This document shows positions 1 to 6,512 of a stretch of DNA of 8,893 nt, in pieces. Each line of letters begins with the position of its first letter. Position 1 is the stretch's first letter. Source of the stretch: ANME-2 cluster archaeon (GTDB taxonomy: Archaea > Halobacteriota > Methanosarcinia > Methanosarcinales > Methanogasteraceae); contig PIXW01000055.1 of assembly GCA_003601535.1 (NCBI GenBank), positions 1-8,893 on the forward strand, in the 5' to 3' direction. Below the pieces are notes generated by a model. It worked only from the letters and a program-made list of their open reading frames with translations, had not been told where the DNA came from and searched no databases. Both the position numbers and the translations under genes were made by a program.

Positions 1-278
1 TCCTCGCTCGCTCCGGTCTGTTCGATCACCAGTTTTACATCCTCCTCAGGTATCGAGAGTTCCCGCGCACGCTCATGCGGTGAGCCGGTCAGCTGATATA
101 TTTTTGTGCCTGCTGCTTCCATAATTGAAACAGCGGCGTCATCAAATACGATTTCCGAATCAGCGGTTCGGATGATCACCTCTTCCACATTCTCGATCTC
201 GGTTACGCGGATGCCCATCTGTTTCATCATCTGCTGCATCTTTCGTGGGCTCATGCCCTTTCCAAGTCCTGGAAACAT
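1..278 (-). CDS. nac: Nascent polypeptide-associated complex protein (archaeal NAC), 5' part
   Basis: This is the N-terminal part of the archaeal NAC protein, which homodimerises on the ribosome near the exit tunnel and contacts nascent chains. About 92 codons are visible. The start reads MFPGLGKGMSPRKMQQMMKQ, the usual Met- and Lys-rich archaeal NAC opening. The NAC beta-barrel follows at about residues 22-70 (VTEIENVEEVIIRTADSEIV and onward, then KIYQLTG). The segment beginning ELSIPEEDVKLVIEQTG is the start of the C-terminal UBA domain, which is cut by the window edge; some 20 residues are probably missing. The start is the ATG at 276-278, preceded by a clear Shine-Dalgarno. The gene is divergent from the DUF434 operon. 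The identification is from family resemblance and is firm. Confidence 0.93.
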   Translation of the reverse strand, partial: MFPGLGKGMSPRKMQQMMKQMGIRVTEIENVEEVIIRTADSEIVFDDAAVSIMEAAGTKIYQLTGSPHERARELSIPEEDVKLVIEQTGASE

Positions 279-282
279 TATT

Positions 283-290
283 TCACCTCT
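283..290 (-). promoter_or_regulatory. Shine-Dalgarno of nac
   Basis: On the minus strand AGAGGTGA lies 4 nt before the nac ATG and matches the archaeal 16S rRNA 3' end. It fixes the nac start and shows that this gene has a short leader, unlike its divergent neighbour. Confidence 0.8.
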
Positions 291-317
291 TTGTACATTT
301 TCTATATTCCATCAACG

Positions 318-323
318 TATATG
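318..323. promoter_or_regulatory. TATA box shared by the divergent nac and DUF434 genes
   Basis: TATATG on the plus strand begins 29 nt before the ATG at 347, so with the usual archaeal TATA-to-start distance transcription would begin at or next to that ATG. Read on the minus strand the same site is CATATA, and the same spacing would put the nac transcript start near 292, just ahead of its Shine-Dalgarno. One near-symmetrical box could therefore serve both directions; this is inferred from spacing only. Confidence 0.55.
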
Positions 324-346
324 TACTTTGTTTACTCGTGACCATC

Positions 347-1057
347 ATGGGAACTGCCAGCAGGTTATTGTTACTGCAGCGCTTTCACAACCACAGATCA
401 GCAACAATCATGACCAATCACAACTCACTGATGCATCTCGCAGCACAGGATATCAGGTATCTGTTATCGAGAGGCTACCCGCGCACAGGAGCCATACGGT
501 TCGTGTACGATCATTACAGGCTGGTGAATCGAGATCGGCACATACTGGCGCGGACAGTGATCGAACCAGCGATAGCATCATCCAGAATCAAGAAAAAGAT
601 ATCATGCAGTGATATCAAAGGAAAAGACCTGGTGGTAGATGGATACAATGTCATAATCGCAACGGAAAGCGTGGTTTCCGGAGAACCAATATTTTTATGC
701 GATGATGGATTCCTGAGAGATGTTAGAGGTATTTTTAGAAACTATAAAAATCCGGAAAGGAATATTTGCAGACAGATTCTTGAAATCATCTCTGAACATC
801 AACCGAATTCTGTTACCTTTCTCTTCGACGCCCAGATCAGCAAGAGTGGAGTGCTTGCACGATATATTCGCGGACTCTTATCCGAATATTCACTTTCCGG
901 AGATGCGAGGACATCAAGGCATGTTGATTTTGATCTGAAGCACTGCGGCTTAATTGTTGCAACAGGCGATGGGAATATCATCGATGAGGTGAAATCTGTG
1001 GTGGATATTCCAATGTGTGTATGCGAAAAACTGGGTAAACATGCAGATACGATATGA
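347..1057 (+). CDS. DUF434/DUF5616 protein, putative PIN/NYN-like nuclease
   Basis: This is an archaeal conserved protein of about 236 aa with no established function. An N-terminal helical domain (about residues 28-75, containing DIRYLLSRGYPRTGAIRFV) matches DUF434. The C-terminal domain (about 90-225) matches DUF5616 and shows VDGYNVI (D98, N101), LCDDGF (D119, D120), FLFDAQ (D161) and ATGDGNIID (D208). This spread of acidic residues after beta-strands, opening with VDGYN, resembles PIN/NYN ribonucleases such as YacP/Rae1; nuclease activity is an inference. The ATG at 347 is chosen because a TATA box lies exactly 29 nt upstream, predicting a leaderless mRNA. No Shine-Dalgarno is seen there, and the conserved region would also fit starts at 410 or 431. 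The 3' end overlaps trm5 by 17 bp, so the two are probably cotranscribed. Confidence 0.85.
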   Translation: MGTASRLLLLQRFHNHRSATIMTNHNSLMHLAAQDIRYLLSRGYPRTGAIRFVYDHYRLVNRDRHILARTVIEPAIASSRIKKKISCSDIKGKDLVVDGYNVIIATESVVSGEPIFLCDDGFLRDVRGIFRNYKNPERNICRQILEIISEHQPNSVTFLFDAQISKSGVLARYIRGLLSEYSLSGDARTSRHVDFDLKHCGLIVATGDGNIIDEVKSVVDIPMCVCEKLGKHADTI

Positions 1058-2039
1058 ACGATTCTGGTGTGTGCAGGTGCCAAAGCAGAACGGCGAAACG
1101 GTGCGTCGTGCGCTGATCGGGATGAACGTTCTCGAGAGAGACGCACTTGTTCAGAGAGACGAGGATTATCTATATTTCCCGATCAAGCATCGAATCGATA
1201 TAGAGTTTCCAGATGCCAAACTTCTGCACAGGGATTTTGAGTACAGGAAAAGGGAAACATTCGAGGAGATCCTCGGATTTACACCAGGTTATGAGATCAT
1301 CGGGGATATTGCAATAATCGATGCCAGTGATCCTGATGCAAAAAGAATTGCAGAAGCTATTCTTTTGATGCATAAGAATATAAAGACCGTTCTCGGAGCA
1401 TTGACCAGGGTACATGGTGAGTTCAGGATCCGCGATTTTGTGTTACTGGCAGGGGAACCTGGAACAGAGACCATATACAGGGAGTACGGATGCAGGTATG
1501 AGCTCGATCTTGCGCGTGTCTATTTCACGCCGAGGCTCGCAACCGAACGCGCACGTATCGCGGGTCAGGTTGACAGAGAGGATACTGTTGTTGATATGTT
1601 TGCCGGTGTTGGACCGTTCAGCATCCTCATCGCAAAATCAGCCGGATATGTGATAGCAATCGATAAAAATCCGGTAGCAATCGAGTATCTGAAAAAGAAC
1701 GCACGATTGAACAGAATAAATAACATACGAATCATCTGCGGTGACGTGGCAGATGTTGCACACGATCTGTGCCATGTTGCTGACCACGTAATCATGAATC
1801 TGCCGCATTCTGCTCATGAATTCCTCGATTGCGCGTTGATGATCGTAAAACCGGATGGCATCATCCATTACTACGGTATCAGGGAGGAGGGCGATCTGTT
1901 TGAAGGTGCATACGAAATCATCGAGCATGCTGCTGAGAGGTACGGCATGACCGCACAGGTTCTGGATCGGCGGGCCATCAGGTCATATTCGCCGCACCAG
2001 TATAACATCGTGATGGATGTGCAGATATGCCAGAGATAA
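1041..2039 (+). CDS. trm5: tRNA (guanine(37)-N1)-methyltransferase Trm5
   Basis: This enzyme transfers a methyl group from S-adenosylmethionine to N1 of G37, 3' of the anticodon, and so prevents frameshifting. Its 332 aa is the usual archaeal Trm5 length. An N-terminal D1-like region (VQVPKQNGETVRRALIG) is followed by the D2 domain with GEFRIRDFVLLAG (about 126-138), the conserved TPRLATERARI (163-173), the SAM-binding VDMFAGVGPF (184-193), the acidic strand end AIDKNP (206-211), and the family signature NLPHSAHEFLD (253-263). The C-terminal strand IIHYYGIREE is also typical. The ATG at 1041 is preferred over one at 1017 because it begins just before the conserved domain. The gene overlaps the DUF434 gene upstream by 17 bp and the methyltransferase gene downstream by 13 bp, which indicates one operon. 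tRNA-Arg(TCG) in this window has G37, a possible substrate position. Confidence 0.92.
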   Translation: MQIRYERFWCVQVPKQNGETVRRALIGMNVLERDALVQRDEDYLYFPIKHRIDIEFPDAKLLHRDFEYRKRETFEEILGFTPGYEIIGDIAIIDASDPDAKRIAEAILLMHKNIKTVLGALTRVHGEFRIRDFVLLAGEPGTETIYREYGCRYELDLARVYFTPRLATERARIAGQVDREDTVVDMFAGVGPFSILIAKSAGYVIAIDKNPVAIEYLKKNARLNRINNIRIICGDVADVAHDLCHVADHVIMNLPHSAHEFLDCALMIVKPDGIIHYYGIREEGDLFEGAYEIIEHAAERYGMTAQVLDRRAIRSYSPHQYNIVMDVQICQR

Positions 2040-2800
2040 ACATTCCTGAATACTACGACAACCTCGCATCAGATTATGATACGAGATTCGTAAATCCACA
2101 ACTGGATTACATGCGGACTGTTGAGGATTCTGTGCTGTTCGAAAATATAGCAGGCATTCAAGGAATCGTCCTCGATGTAGGTTGCGGAACAGGAAAACAG
2201 ACACTCGATCTGGCAAAAAATGGTTTTAATGTGATAGGTCTTGACATCTCGTCCAAGATGATCCACATAGCAAAGAAAAAGGCAGAAGATGCTGGTTTAT
2301 CGATACCATTTATAATCGCAAGCGCAGACGCACTTCCCTTCAAAGATGGCTGCATATCCATGCTGATCTCGATGTTCGGAGCGTACAGCCACATCCCGGA
2401 GTACGATCATGCATTTTATGAGATGCACCGGGTGCTTGCGGATGGTGGCAAGGTCGTATTCACCATCGTCAACCGGTGGAATCTCAACTGGTGGTTAAAA
2501 CATACATTGTCTGGAAACCGGGACTGGATCAGGCATGCTCTCAGGAACAGAGACTTCGTGAGCGATGGGCTCTGGACATACTATTTCTCAAGAGGAGAAC
2601 TCATAAAAAAGATGCGGGGTGCAGGGTTTCAGGGGGTACGTGTCGGCAGTGTAATGATCTTTTTGTATCCTCATCTGCACCGCATCGAAAAACCCCCCTC
2701 GCTCTACCAGCGAATTTTTGGCAGGATCGAGAATATTCTGCGCTGGGTATACCCGTTCAATGCTATCGGCTATTATCTGCTTGCGATCTGCACGAAATGA
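2027..2800 (+). CDS. Class I SAM-dependent methyltransferase, substrate unknown
   Basis: This 257-aa protein has a standard Rossmann-like methyltransferase core: motif I VLDVGCGTG (48-56), the ribose-binding acid in GLDIS (D73), SADALPF (99-105) for adenine contact, and the post-motif segment MHRVLADGGKVVFTIVN (133-149). It resembles the Methyltransf_11/25 group. The C-terminal third is Trp- and aromatic-rich (WNLNWWLKH; then LYQRIFGRIENILRWVYPFNAIGYYLLAICTK), as in small-molecule or lipid-quinone type methyltransferases, but no substrate can be named. The start overlaps the trm5 stop by 13 bp, so it is the last gene of that operon. It ends 2 bp from the convergent stop of the GfcR-like gene. 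The placement suggests, but does not show, a role linked to tRNA. Confidence 0.88.
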   Translation: MPEINIPEYYDNLASDYDTRFVNPQLDYMRTVEDSVLFENIAGIQGIVLDVGCGTGKQTLDLAKNGFNVIGLDISSKMIHIAKKKAEDAGLSIPFIIASADALPFKDGCISMLISMFGAYSHIPEYDHAFYEMHRVLADGGKVVFTIVNRWNLNWWLKHTLSGNRDWIRHALRNRDFVSDGLWTYYFSRGELIKKMRGAGFQGVRVGSVMIFLYPHLHRIEKPPSLYQRIFGRIENILRWVYPFNAIGYYLLAICTK

Positions 2801-2802
2801 CC

Positions 2803-3417
2803 TCAGGTCACCCACACGGTGCGCATCAGCGAATAGACAGGAACACCTTCAATCGTGCTCTGCCCGATTTTATCAACGATCACCGCAATCGCAACTGGTT
2901 TTGCGCCCATATCAGTGAGCTGCCTGACCGTCTCTGTGAGCGTTCTGCCTGTGGTGATCACATCATCGATGATCGCACAGGTCGATTTCTCGACATCTGC
3001 AAAGTTCTGGCTGAAGATGCCTTTTGCGTCCGTGGTCTCGATGCCAAGCAGTTGTTTATTCGGATGAAATATCGCAAGTTTGGCAGCAAGTTCGTTTGCG
3101 ACGATGCTTGCCAGCGGGATGCCGCTGACTGCGACGCCAATCACCACATCGATGTTTGCCGGATCGCCAACGTCATCGAGGATCATGTCCACCATCGCAT
3201 CTGATATGCACCGGAGTCGATACGAGCTCTCACCGATGCTGCTCCAGTCGATCGAGAGATCCTTGGGTACACGCAGTTCTTTTCTTTCGCTGGAATGTGC
3301 CAAAATCCATGTAACCGTTTCTCTGGACAGATTGAGCTCATCAGCGATCTGTCCTAAATGCATTCCGTTCGATTTCATCTCAGTTGCTCGATGAATCAGG
3401 TTGTTGATGTCCTTCAT
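2803..3417 (-). CDS. gfcR: GfcR-like regulator (HTH plus orotate phosphoribosyltransferase-like domain)
   Basis: This 204-aa protein belongs to the archaeal PyrE-like group that includes Haloferax GfcR, a transcription factor for sugar catabolism genes. An N-terminal helix-turn-helix (about 8-40; LGQIADELNLSRETVTWIL) is joined to a type I phosphoribosyltransferase fold. The fold carries VVIGVAVSGIPLA (91-103) and an intact PRPP loop CAIIDDVITTGRTLTE (147-162). The HTH sets it apart from true PyrE, so a ligand-sensing regulator is likelier than a pyrimidine enzyme; which genes it controls here is unknown. The ATG at 3417 is chosen because AAGGTGATC sits just upstream and because a longer reading would run into the tRNA gene. 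The PRTase domain could bind PRPP or another phosphosugar. The gene is directly downstream of tRNA-Arg. Confidence 0.88.
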   Translation of the reverse strand: MKDINNLIHRATEMKSNGMHLGQIADELNLSRETVTWILAHSSERKELRVPKDLSIDWSSIGESSYRLRCISDAMVDMILDDVGDPANIDVVIGVAVSGIPLASIVANELAAKLAIFHPNKQLLGIETTDAKGIFSQNFADVEKSTCAIIDDVITTGRTLTETVRQLTDMGAKPVAIAVIVDKIGQSTIEGVPVYSLMRTVWVT

Positions 3418-3420
3418 GTT

Positions 3421-3429
3421 GATCACCTT
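3421..3429 (-). promoter_or_regulatory. Shine-Dalgarno of the GfcR-like gene
   Basis: Minus-strand AAGGTGATC, a near-full match to the anti-Shine-Dalgarno, ends 3 nt before the ATG at 3417. It decides the start and lies wholly within the 18-nt gap between the tRNA 3' end and the gene. Confidence 0.8.
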
Positions 3430-3435
3430 GTACGA

Positions 3436-3507
3436 CGGGCTCGCCGCGATTCGAACACGGGTCATTGGGTCCGAAGCCCAATAGGATATCCGCTACCCTA
3501 CGAGCCC
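3436..3507 (-). tRNA. tRNA-Arg(TCG)
   Basis: The 72-nt sequence folds as a complete cloverleaf. The acceptor stem is GGGCTCG/CGAGCCC with discriminator G. The D-arm begins GGGT and its loop carries AGCGGATA. The anticodon stem is TTGGG/CCCAA with loop CTTCGGA, giving anticodon TCG followed by G37. The variable loop is 4 nt, and the T-arm is CCGTG/CGCGG around TTCGAAT. It reads CGA codons, and CGG by wobble if U34 is suitably modified. No intron is seen, and CCA is not encoded (the next bases are TCG), so CCA would be added afterwards. The D-stem has a G-U pair and a U-U mismatch at its inner end. Arg identity rests on the anticodon and is firm. Confidence 0.95.
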
Positions 3508-3612
3508 ATGCATCCAACTGTTCATGTTCTGTGAGATTGTAAAGTTATCGATCATCGACATTCTTAAGTCAATGTACAAAAAATCACCATAAACGATAGA
3601 AGAGGAATTAAC
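3508..3612. promoter_or_regulatory. Divergent promoter region of tRNA-Arg and cimA
   Basis: This 105-bp spacer separates the tRNA (minus) from cimA (plus). On the minus strand TTTACAAT (3536-3543) would place a transcript start a few nt before the tRNA 5' end. On the plus strand TTCTTAAGT (3561-3569) could serve cimA, giving a leader of about 20 nt that ends in the Shine-Dalgarno. Both boxes are weaker than the TATATA-type boxes elsewhere in the window. No gene is seen here. Confidence 0.45.
3602..3605 (+). promoter_or_regulatory. Shine-Dalgarno that points to a non-canonical cimA start
   Basis: GAGG, within AGAGGA, lies 7 nt before the ATC codon at 3613. This is normal Shine-Dalgarno spacing and there is no ATG, GTG or TTG at the matching place in the cimA frame. 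Confidence 0.65.
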
Positions 3613-5085
3613 ATCACAGACAGCATTCGATTTCTGGATACCACACTGCGTGATGGTGAGCAGACCCCTGGCGTATCGCTTTCGCCAGAGGAGAAAGTAT
3701 GGATCGCACGAAAACTCGATTCAATGGGGATCGATGTGATCGAGGCTGGCAGCGCAATCACATCAGAGGGTGAACGAGATAGCATTCGATCGGTTGTGCG
3801 CGAGAATCTGGATGCAGAGATATGCAGCTACTGCCGGATCCGTGAGATCGATGTTGAAAAGGCGATCGAATGTGATGTGGATTCGATTCATCTTGTTCTT
3901 CCGGTTTCAGATCTTCATATCGAAAAAAAACTTAAGAAAACTCGTGAAACAGTGAGAAATGATGCGGTACGCGTCTGCGAGTTCGCAAAGGATCACGGAC
4001 TCATCGTTGAGTGGAGCGCCGAGGATGCCTCGCGGGCTGATATCGAGTTCTTAAAATCGATATACGCAGACGGTATCGATGCTGGCGCGGATCGGCTATG
4101 CTTCTGCGATACCGTTGGAATTCTGACGCCAGAACGTACCACTGATATATTCAGGGAACTGGGCAGTCTCAATGCTCAGATAAGCGTCCACTGTCATGAC
4201 GATTTCGGGCTTGCAACATCGAACACAATAGCAGCGATTCTTGCAGGCGCGGCAGAGGCGCATGTGACCGTGAATGGTATCGGCGAGCGGGCTGGGAATA
4301 CGCCGCTGGAGGAGGTGGTGATGGTACTCGAATCACTGTATCATAAGAAGACCGGAATCGACTGCAAGGAGTTGTACACCACCTCCCGCCTGGTAAGCAG
4401 GCTTACAGGCGTTGTTGTCGCTCCGAACAAGTCGATCATCGGCGGAAATGCGTTTACACACGAGGCAGGTATCCATGTACATGGGATTCTTGCAGACACG
4501 GCAACGTATGAGCCGATATCGCCAGAGACTGTTGGCAGAGAGCGGAGGATCGTTCTCGGAAAACACACAGGCAGGTCATCAATCGACCTGGCGCTGCGCG
4601 AACTCGGACTCGCAGCAACCGATGAACAACTGGACAATATTTTCGCCCGCGTAAAGGAACTCGGAGACAAGGGAATGCGCGTGACCGATGCCGATCTTCA
4701 GGCGATCACAGAAACCGTGCTTGGGATATACAAGGAGGCAAAGGTGAAACTTGATGAACTCACTGTGGTATCAGGGAACCGGGTCACGCCAACCGCATCC
4801 ATCAGACTGACTGTGGATGGAAGATCGGTCGTCGAGGCTGGCATCGGGACAGGCCCAGTGGATGCAGCGATCGATGCACTCAAGAAAGCGATTGCAAATA
4901 CGCGAGATATAGAGCTTGAGGAGTATCATGTCGATTCGATTACAGGCGGAACCGATGCTCTCGTTGAGGTGCTTGTAAAGATGCGCTCTAACCAAAAAGT
5001 GATCACATCACGAGGTGCCAGAACCGATATCATCATGGCATCGGTCGAGGCTGTGCTTGAAGGAATCAACCGGTTGATAGAGTGA
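3613..5085 (+). CDS. cimA: (R)-citramalate synthase (apparent ATC start)
   Basis: The enzyme condenses pyruvate with acetyl-CoA to (R)-citramalate, the first step of threonine-independent isoleucine synthesis. In the 490-aa reading the DRE-TIM barrel holds [13 protein letters not shown] (8-20, catalytic Arg13 and metal-binding Asp14), IEAGSAITS (43-51), HCHDDFG (193-199, metal histidines), [10 protein letters not shown] (220-229) and [11 protein letters not shown] (281-291). A LeuA-type regulatory dimer domain follows (about 380-490; [21 protein letters not shown]). The EAGSAITS and SGNRVTP stretches resemble Methanocaldococcus CimA, so citramalate is preferred over isopropylmalate or homocitrate, though substrate choice is not certain. 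The first ATG in frame is at 3724 and would delete the catalytic motif. The open frame contains no ATG, GTG or TTG between the stop at 3565-3567 and 3724; the ATC at 3613 follows a Shine-Dalgarno and aligns with known N-termini. Confidence 0.85.
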   Translation: MTDSIRFLDTTLRDGEQTPGVSLSPEEKVWIARKLDSMGIDVIEAGSAITSEGERDSIRSVVRENLDAEICSYCRIREIDVEKAIECDVDSIHLVLPVSDLHIEKKLKKTRETVRNDAVRVCEFAKDHGLIVEWSAEDASRADIEFLKSIYADGIDAGADRLCFCDTVGILTPERTTDIFRELGSLNAQISVHCHDDFGLATSNTIAAILAGAAEAHVTVNGIGERAGNTPLEEVVMVLESLYHKKTGIDCKELYTTSRLVSRLTGVVVAPNKSIIGGNAFTHEAGIHVHGILADTATYEPISPETVGRERRIVLGKHTGRSSIDLALRELGLAATDEQLDNIFARVKELGDKGMRVTDADLQAITETVLGIYKEAKVKLDELTVVSGNRVTPTASIRLTVDGRSVVEAGIGTGPVDAAIDALKKAIANTRDIELEEYHVDSITGGTDALVEVLVKMRSNQKVITSRGARTDIIMASVEAVLEGINRLIE

Positions 5086-5101
5086 TCCAGTTGTTTGGAT
5101 G

Positions 5102-6409
5102 CTACATCCCAAGCTTCTTCATCATCTTCTGGACATTGAATCTGCCGCCGCGCAACCCCTTCATAGCCTTCTGCATCATCCTGTGATACTTCAATAGTTC
5201 CCGTACATCCTCTATACCTGTGCCGGAGCCGCGCGCAATCCTTCTGACGCGTGAGGAATCGATGATCTTCGGATCGAGCAGTTCCGCTTCGGTCATCGAG
5301 TCCATGATGACCTTGTACCGCGTCATCTTGCCAGAAGTCTCGTTATACATATCATCCGGTATCTTCGCGCCTCCGATCGGCAGCATCTGCATCACCTGCT
5401 TTAAAGGTCCCATCTTGTTCATCGCTTCGAGTTGTTGATACATGTCTTTTAGCGTGAACCTGCCATGCATCATCTTCTCGATGTCGATCTCATCGGTGAG
5501 CACTTCCTCAGCGCGTTCTATGAGCGTCTTGATGTCACCCATTCCGAGTAGTTTTGAGATGAATCTGTCGGTTTCAAACTTTTCCAGATCCTCGATATTC
5601 TCACCGACACCGATAAACGCGATCGGTGCTTTTGTCTCAGAAACAGCAGATAGAGCACCACCTCCCTTTGCTGTGCCATCGAGTTTGGTGATGATGACAC
5701 CGGTCACTCCAACCGAGTCATGAAACGTGCGTGCCTGATCCCTTGCCTGCTGCCCGATCGCACCGTCCAGCACAAGCAGTTTCTGATCCGGCTCTGCTAT
5801 CGTATTGATCCTCTCCATCTGTTCGATCAGATCGTGTTCAAGGGAATGCCTGCCAGCAGTATCGATGATCCTGACATCATAAGCCTTGAATCTGTCAATC
5901 CCTCTTTTTACGATTCCAACCGGATCATCGGTACGCTCCCCATAGAATGCAATGTTCAGACGATCGCATAAGGTTTGCAATTGATCATAAGCACCTGGAC
6001 GATCGGTATCCGCACAGATCACAGCAGGCTTGAGTCCCTTTCGCTGGAAGTACCGTGCCAGTTTCGCCGTGGTCGTGGTCTTGCCGCTGCCCTGGAGTCC
6101 GATCATCATGATCGTCTGCTCTGTCAGTGCCAGAGGCATGCTTTTCCCGATGAGATGGATGAGCTCGTCATACACGATCCTTATTACGTGTTCCCGTGCA
6201 CTCATCCCTGCGTGCGGTTTCTCCGCGAGCGCTCTCTCGCGTATCCGTGTCGATAGTTCCATCACCTGCTTCACATTGACATCCGATTGCAGGAGCGCGC
6301 GCTGGATATCTTTTACCATCTCATCCACTGCGCGCTTATCAACACGTCCTGCGCCCGCGATCTTCTTGATCGCGCCCTGAAGCGAATCGCCAAGTTTATC
6401 AAGCACCAT
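5102..6409 (-). CDS. srp54: Signal recognition particle GTPase SRP54 (Ffh)
   Basis: SRP54 binds 7S RNA and the signal sequence of nascent chains and, with FtsY, targets ribosomes to the membrane. The 435-aa protein begins [19 protein letters not shown], the normal SRP54 opening. It has an N domain (1-95), a G domain with P-loop GLQGSGKTT (104-112), DTDRPGA (134-140), DTAGRH (183-188) and [10 protein letters not shown] (241-250), and a Met-rich M domain (about 300-435). The M domain includes the RNA-binding helix region [20 protein letters not shown] (387-406). The aromatic usually found in DTYRPAA/DTFRPGA is Asp136 here. The ATG at 6409 is chosen from homology and because a TATA box sits 29 nt upstream; a longer reading to 6511 would cross that promoter. 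No Shine-Dalgarno is seen. The stop is 16 bp from the convergent cimA stop. Confidence 0.96.
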   Translation of the reverse strand: MVLDKLGDSLQGAIKKIAGAGRVDKRAVDEMVKDIQRALLQSDVNVKQVMELSTRIRERALAEKPHAGMSAREHVIRIVYDELIHLIGKSMPLALTEQTIMMIGLQGSGKTTTTAKLARYFQRKGLKPAVICADTDRPGAYDQLQTLCDRLNIAFYGERTDDPVGIVKRGIDRFKAYDVRIIDTAGRHSLEHDLIEQMERINTIAEPDQKLLVLDGAIGQQARDQARTFHDSVGVTGVIITKLDGTAKGGGALSAVSETKAPIAFIGVGENIEDLEKFETDRFISKLLGMGDIKTLIERAEEVLTDEIDIEKMMHGRFTLKDMYQQLEAMNKMGPLKQVMQMLPIGGAKIPDDMYNETSGKMTRYKVIMDSMTEAELLDPKIIDSSRVRRIARGSGTGIEDVRELLKYHRMMQKAMKGLRGGRFNVQKMMKKLGM

Positions 6410-6430
6410 CAATACCATATCTGGATGGTG
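6404..6430. repeat. Inverted repeat spanning the srp54 start
   Basis: CACCATC (6404-6410) and GATGGTG (6424-6430) are perfect 7-bp inverted arms with a 13-bp spacer. One arm covers the srp54 start codon and predicted transcript start, and the other lies just inside the TATA box. It could be an operator, but part of the left arm is fixed by the start codons MVL, so chance is possible. Confidence 0.4.
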
Positions 6431-6432
6431 CC

Positions 6433-6438
6433 TATATA
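6433..6438 (-). promoter_or_regulatory. TATA box of srp54
   Basis: The minus strand reads CTTATATAGG here. The first T of TATATA (6438) is 29 nt from the A of the ATG at 6409, which predicts a leaderless srp54 transcript. Confidence 0.7.
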
Positions 6439-6458
6439 AGGATACGCAAACAACAGAG

Positions 6459-6466
6459 TTTAAATA
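6459..6466 (+). promoter_or_regulatory. TATA box of the response regulator gene
   Basis: TTTAAATA matches the archaeal TATA consensus. Typical spacing puts the transcript start near 6489, leaving a leader of about 24 nt that contains the GGAGG at 6501. It lies about 20 bp from the oppositely directed srp54 box, so the two promoters are back to back and may compete. Confidence 0.65.
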
Positions 6467-6500
6467 CCTGCGATAACCATAATATGATGGGTGCAATGTT

Positions 6501-6505
6501 GGAGG
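6501..6505 (+). promoter_or_regulatory. Shine-Dalgarno of the response regulator
   Basis: GGAGG (part of TTGGAGGTTT) is 7 nt before the ATG at 6513, a strong ribosome binding site that fixes the start. Confidence 0.85.
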
Positions 6506-6512
6506 TTTCATT

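Noticed and set aside
106..612. Plus-strand open frame of 168 codons across nac and the DUF434 start
   Set aside because: Antisense to nac and a different frame from DUF434, with a composition like noise.
2476..3204. Long plus-strand open frame (242 codons) running from the methyltransferase gene into the GfcR-like region
   Set aside because: It is out of frame with the methyltransferase and antisense to the well-supported regulator; the product is low-complexity and resembles nothing.
3418..3465. Upstream extension of the GfcR-like protein (MTRVRIAASPSYKVIN)
   Set aside because: These codons come from the 3' half of the tRNA gene and the gap; the ATG at 3417 has its own Shine-Dalgarno.
3613..5085. 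cimA as 2-isopropylmalate or homocitrate synthase
   Set aside because: Possible, since the families are close, but EAGSAITS and the C-terminal SGNRVTP stretch look more like CimA; kept as a minor alternative.
6410..6511. Extended N-terminus of SRP54
   Set aside because: It would cross the srp54 TATA box and is absent from the family; MVLDKLG is the normal start.
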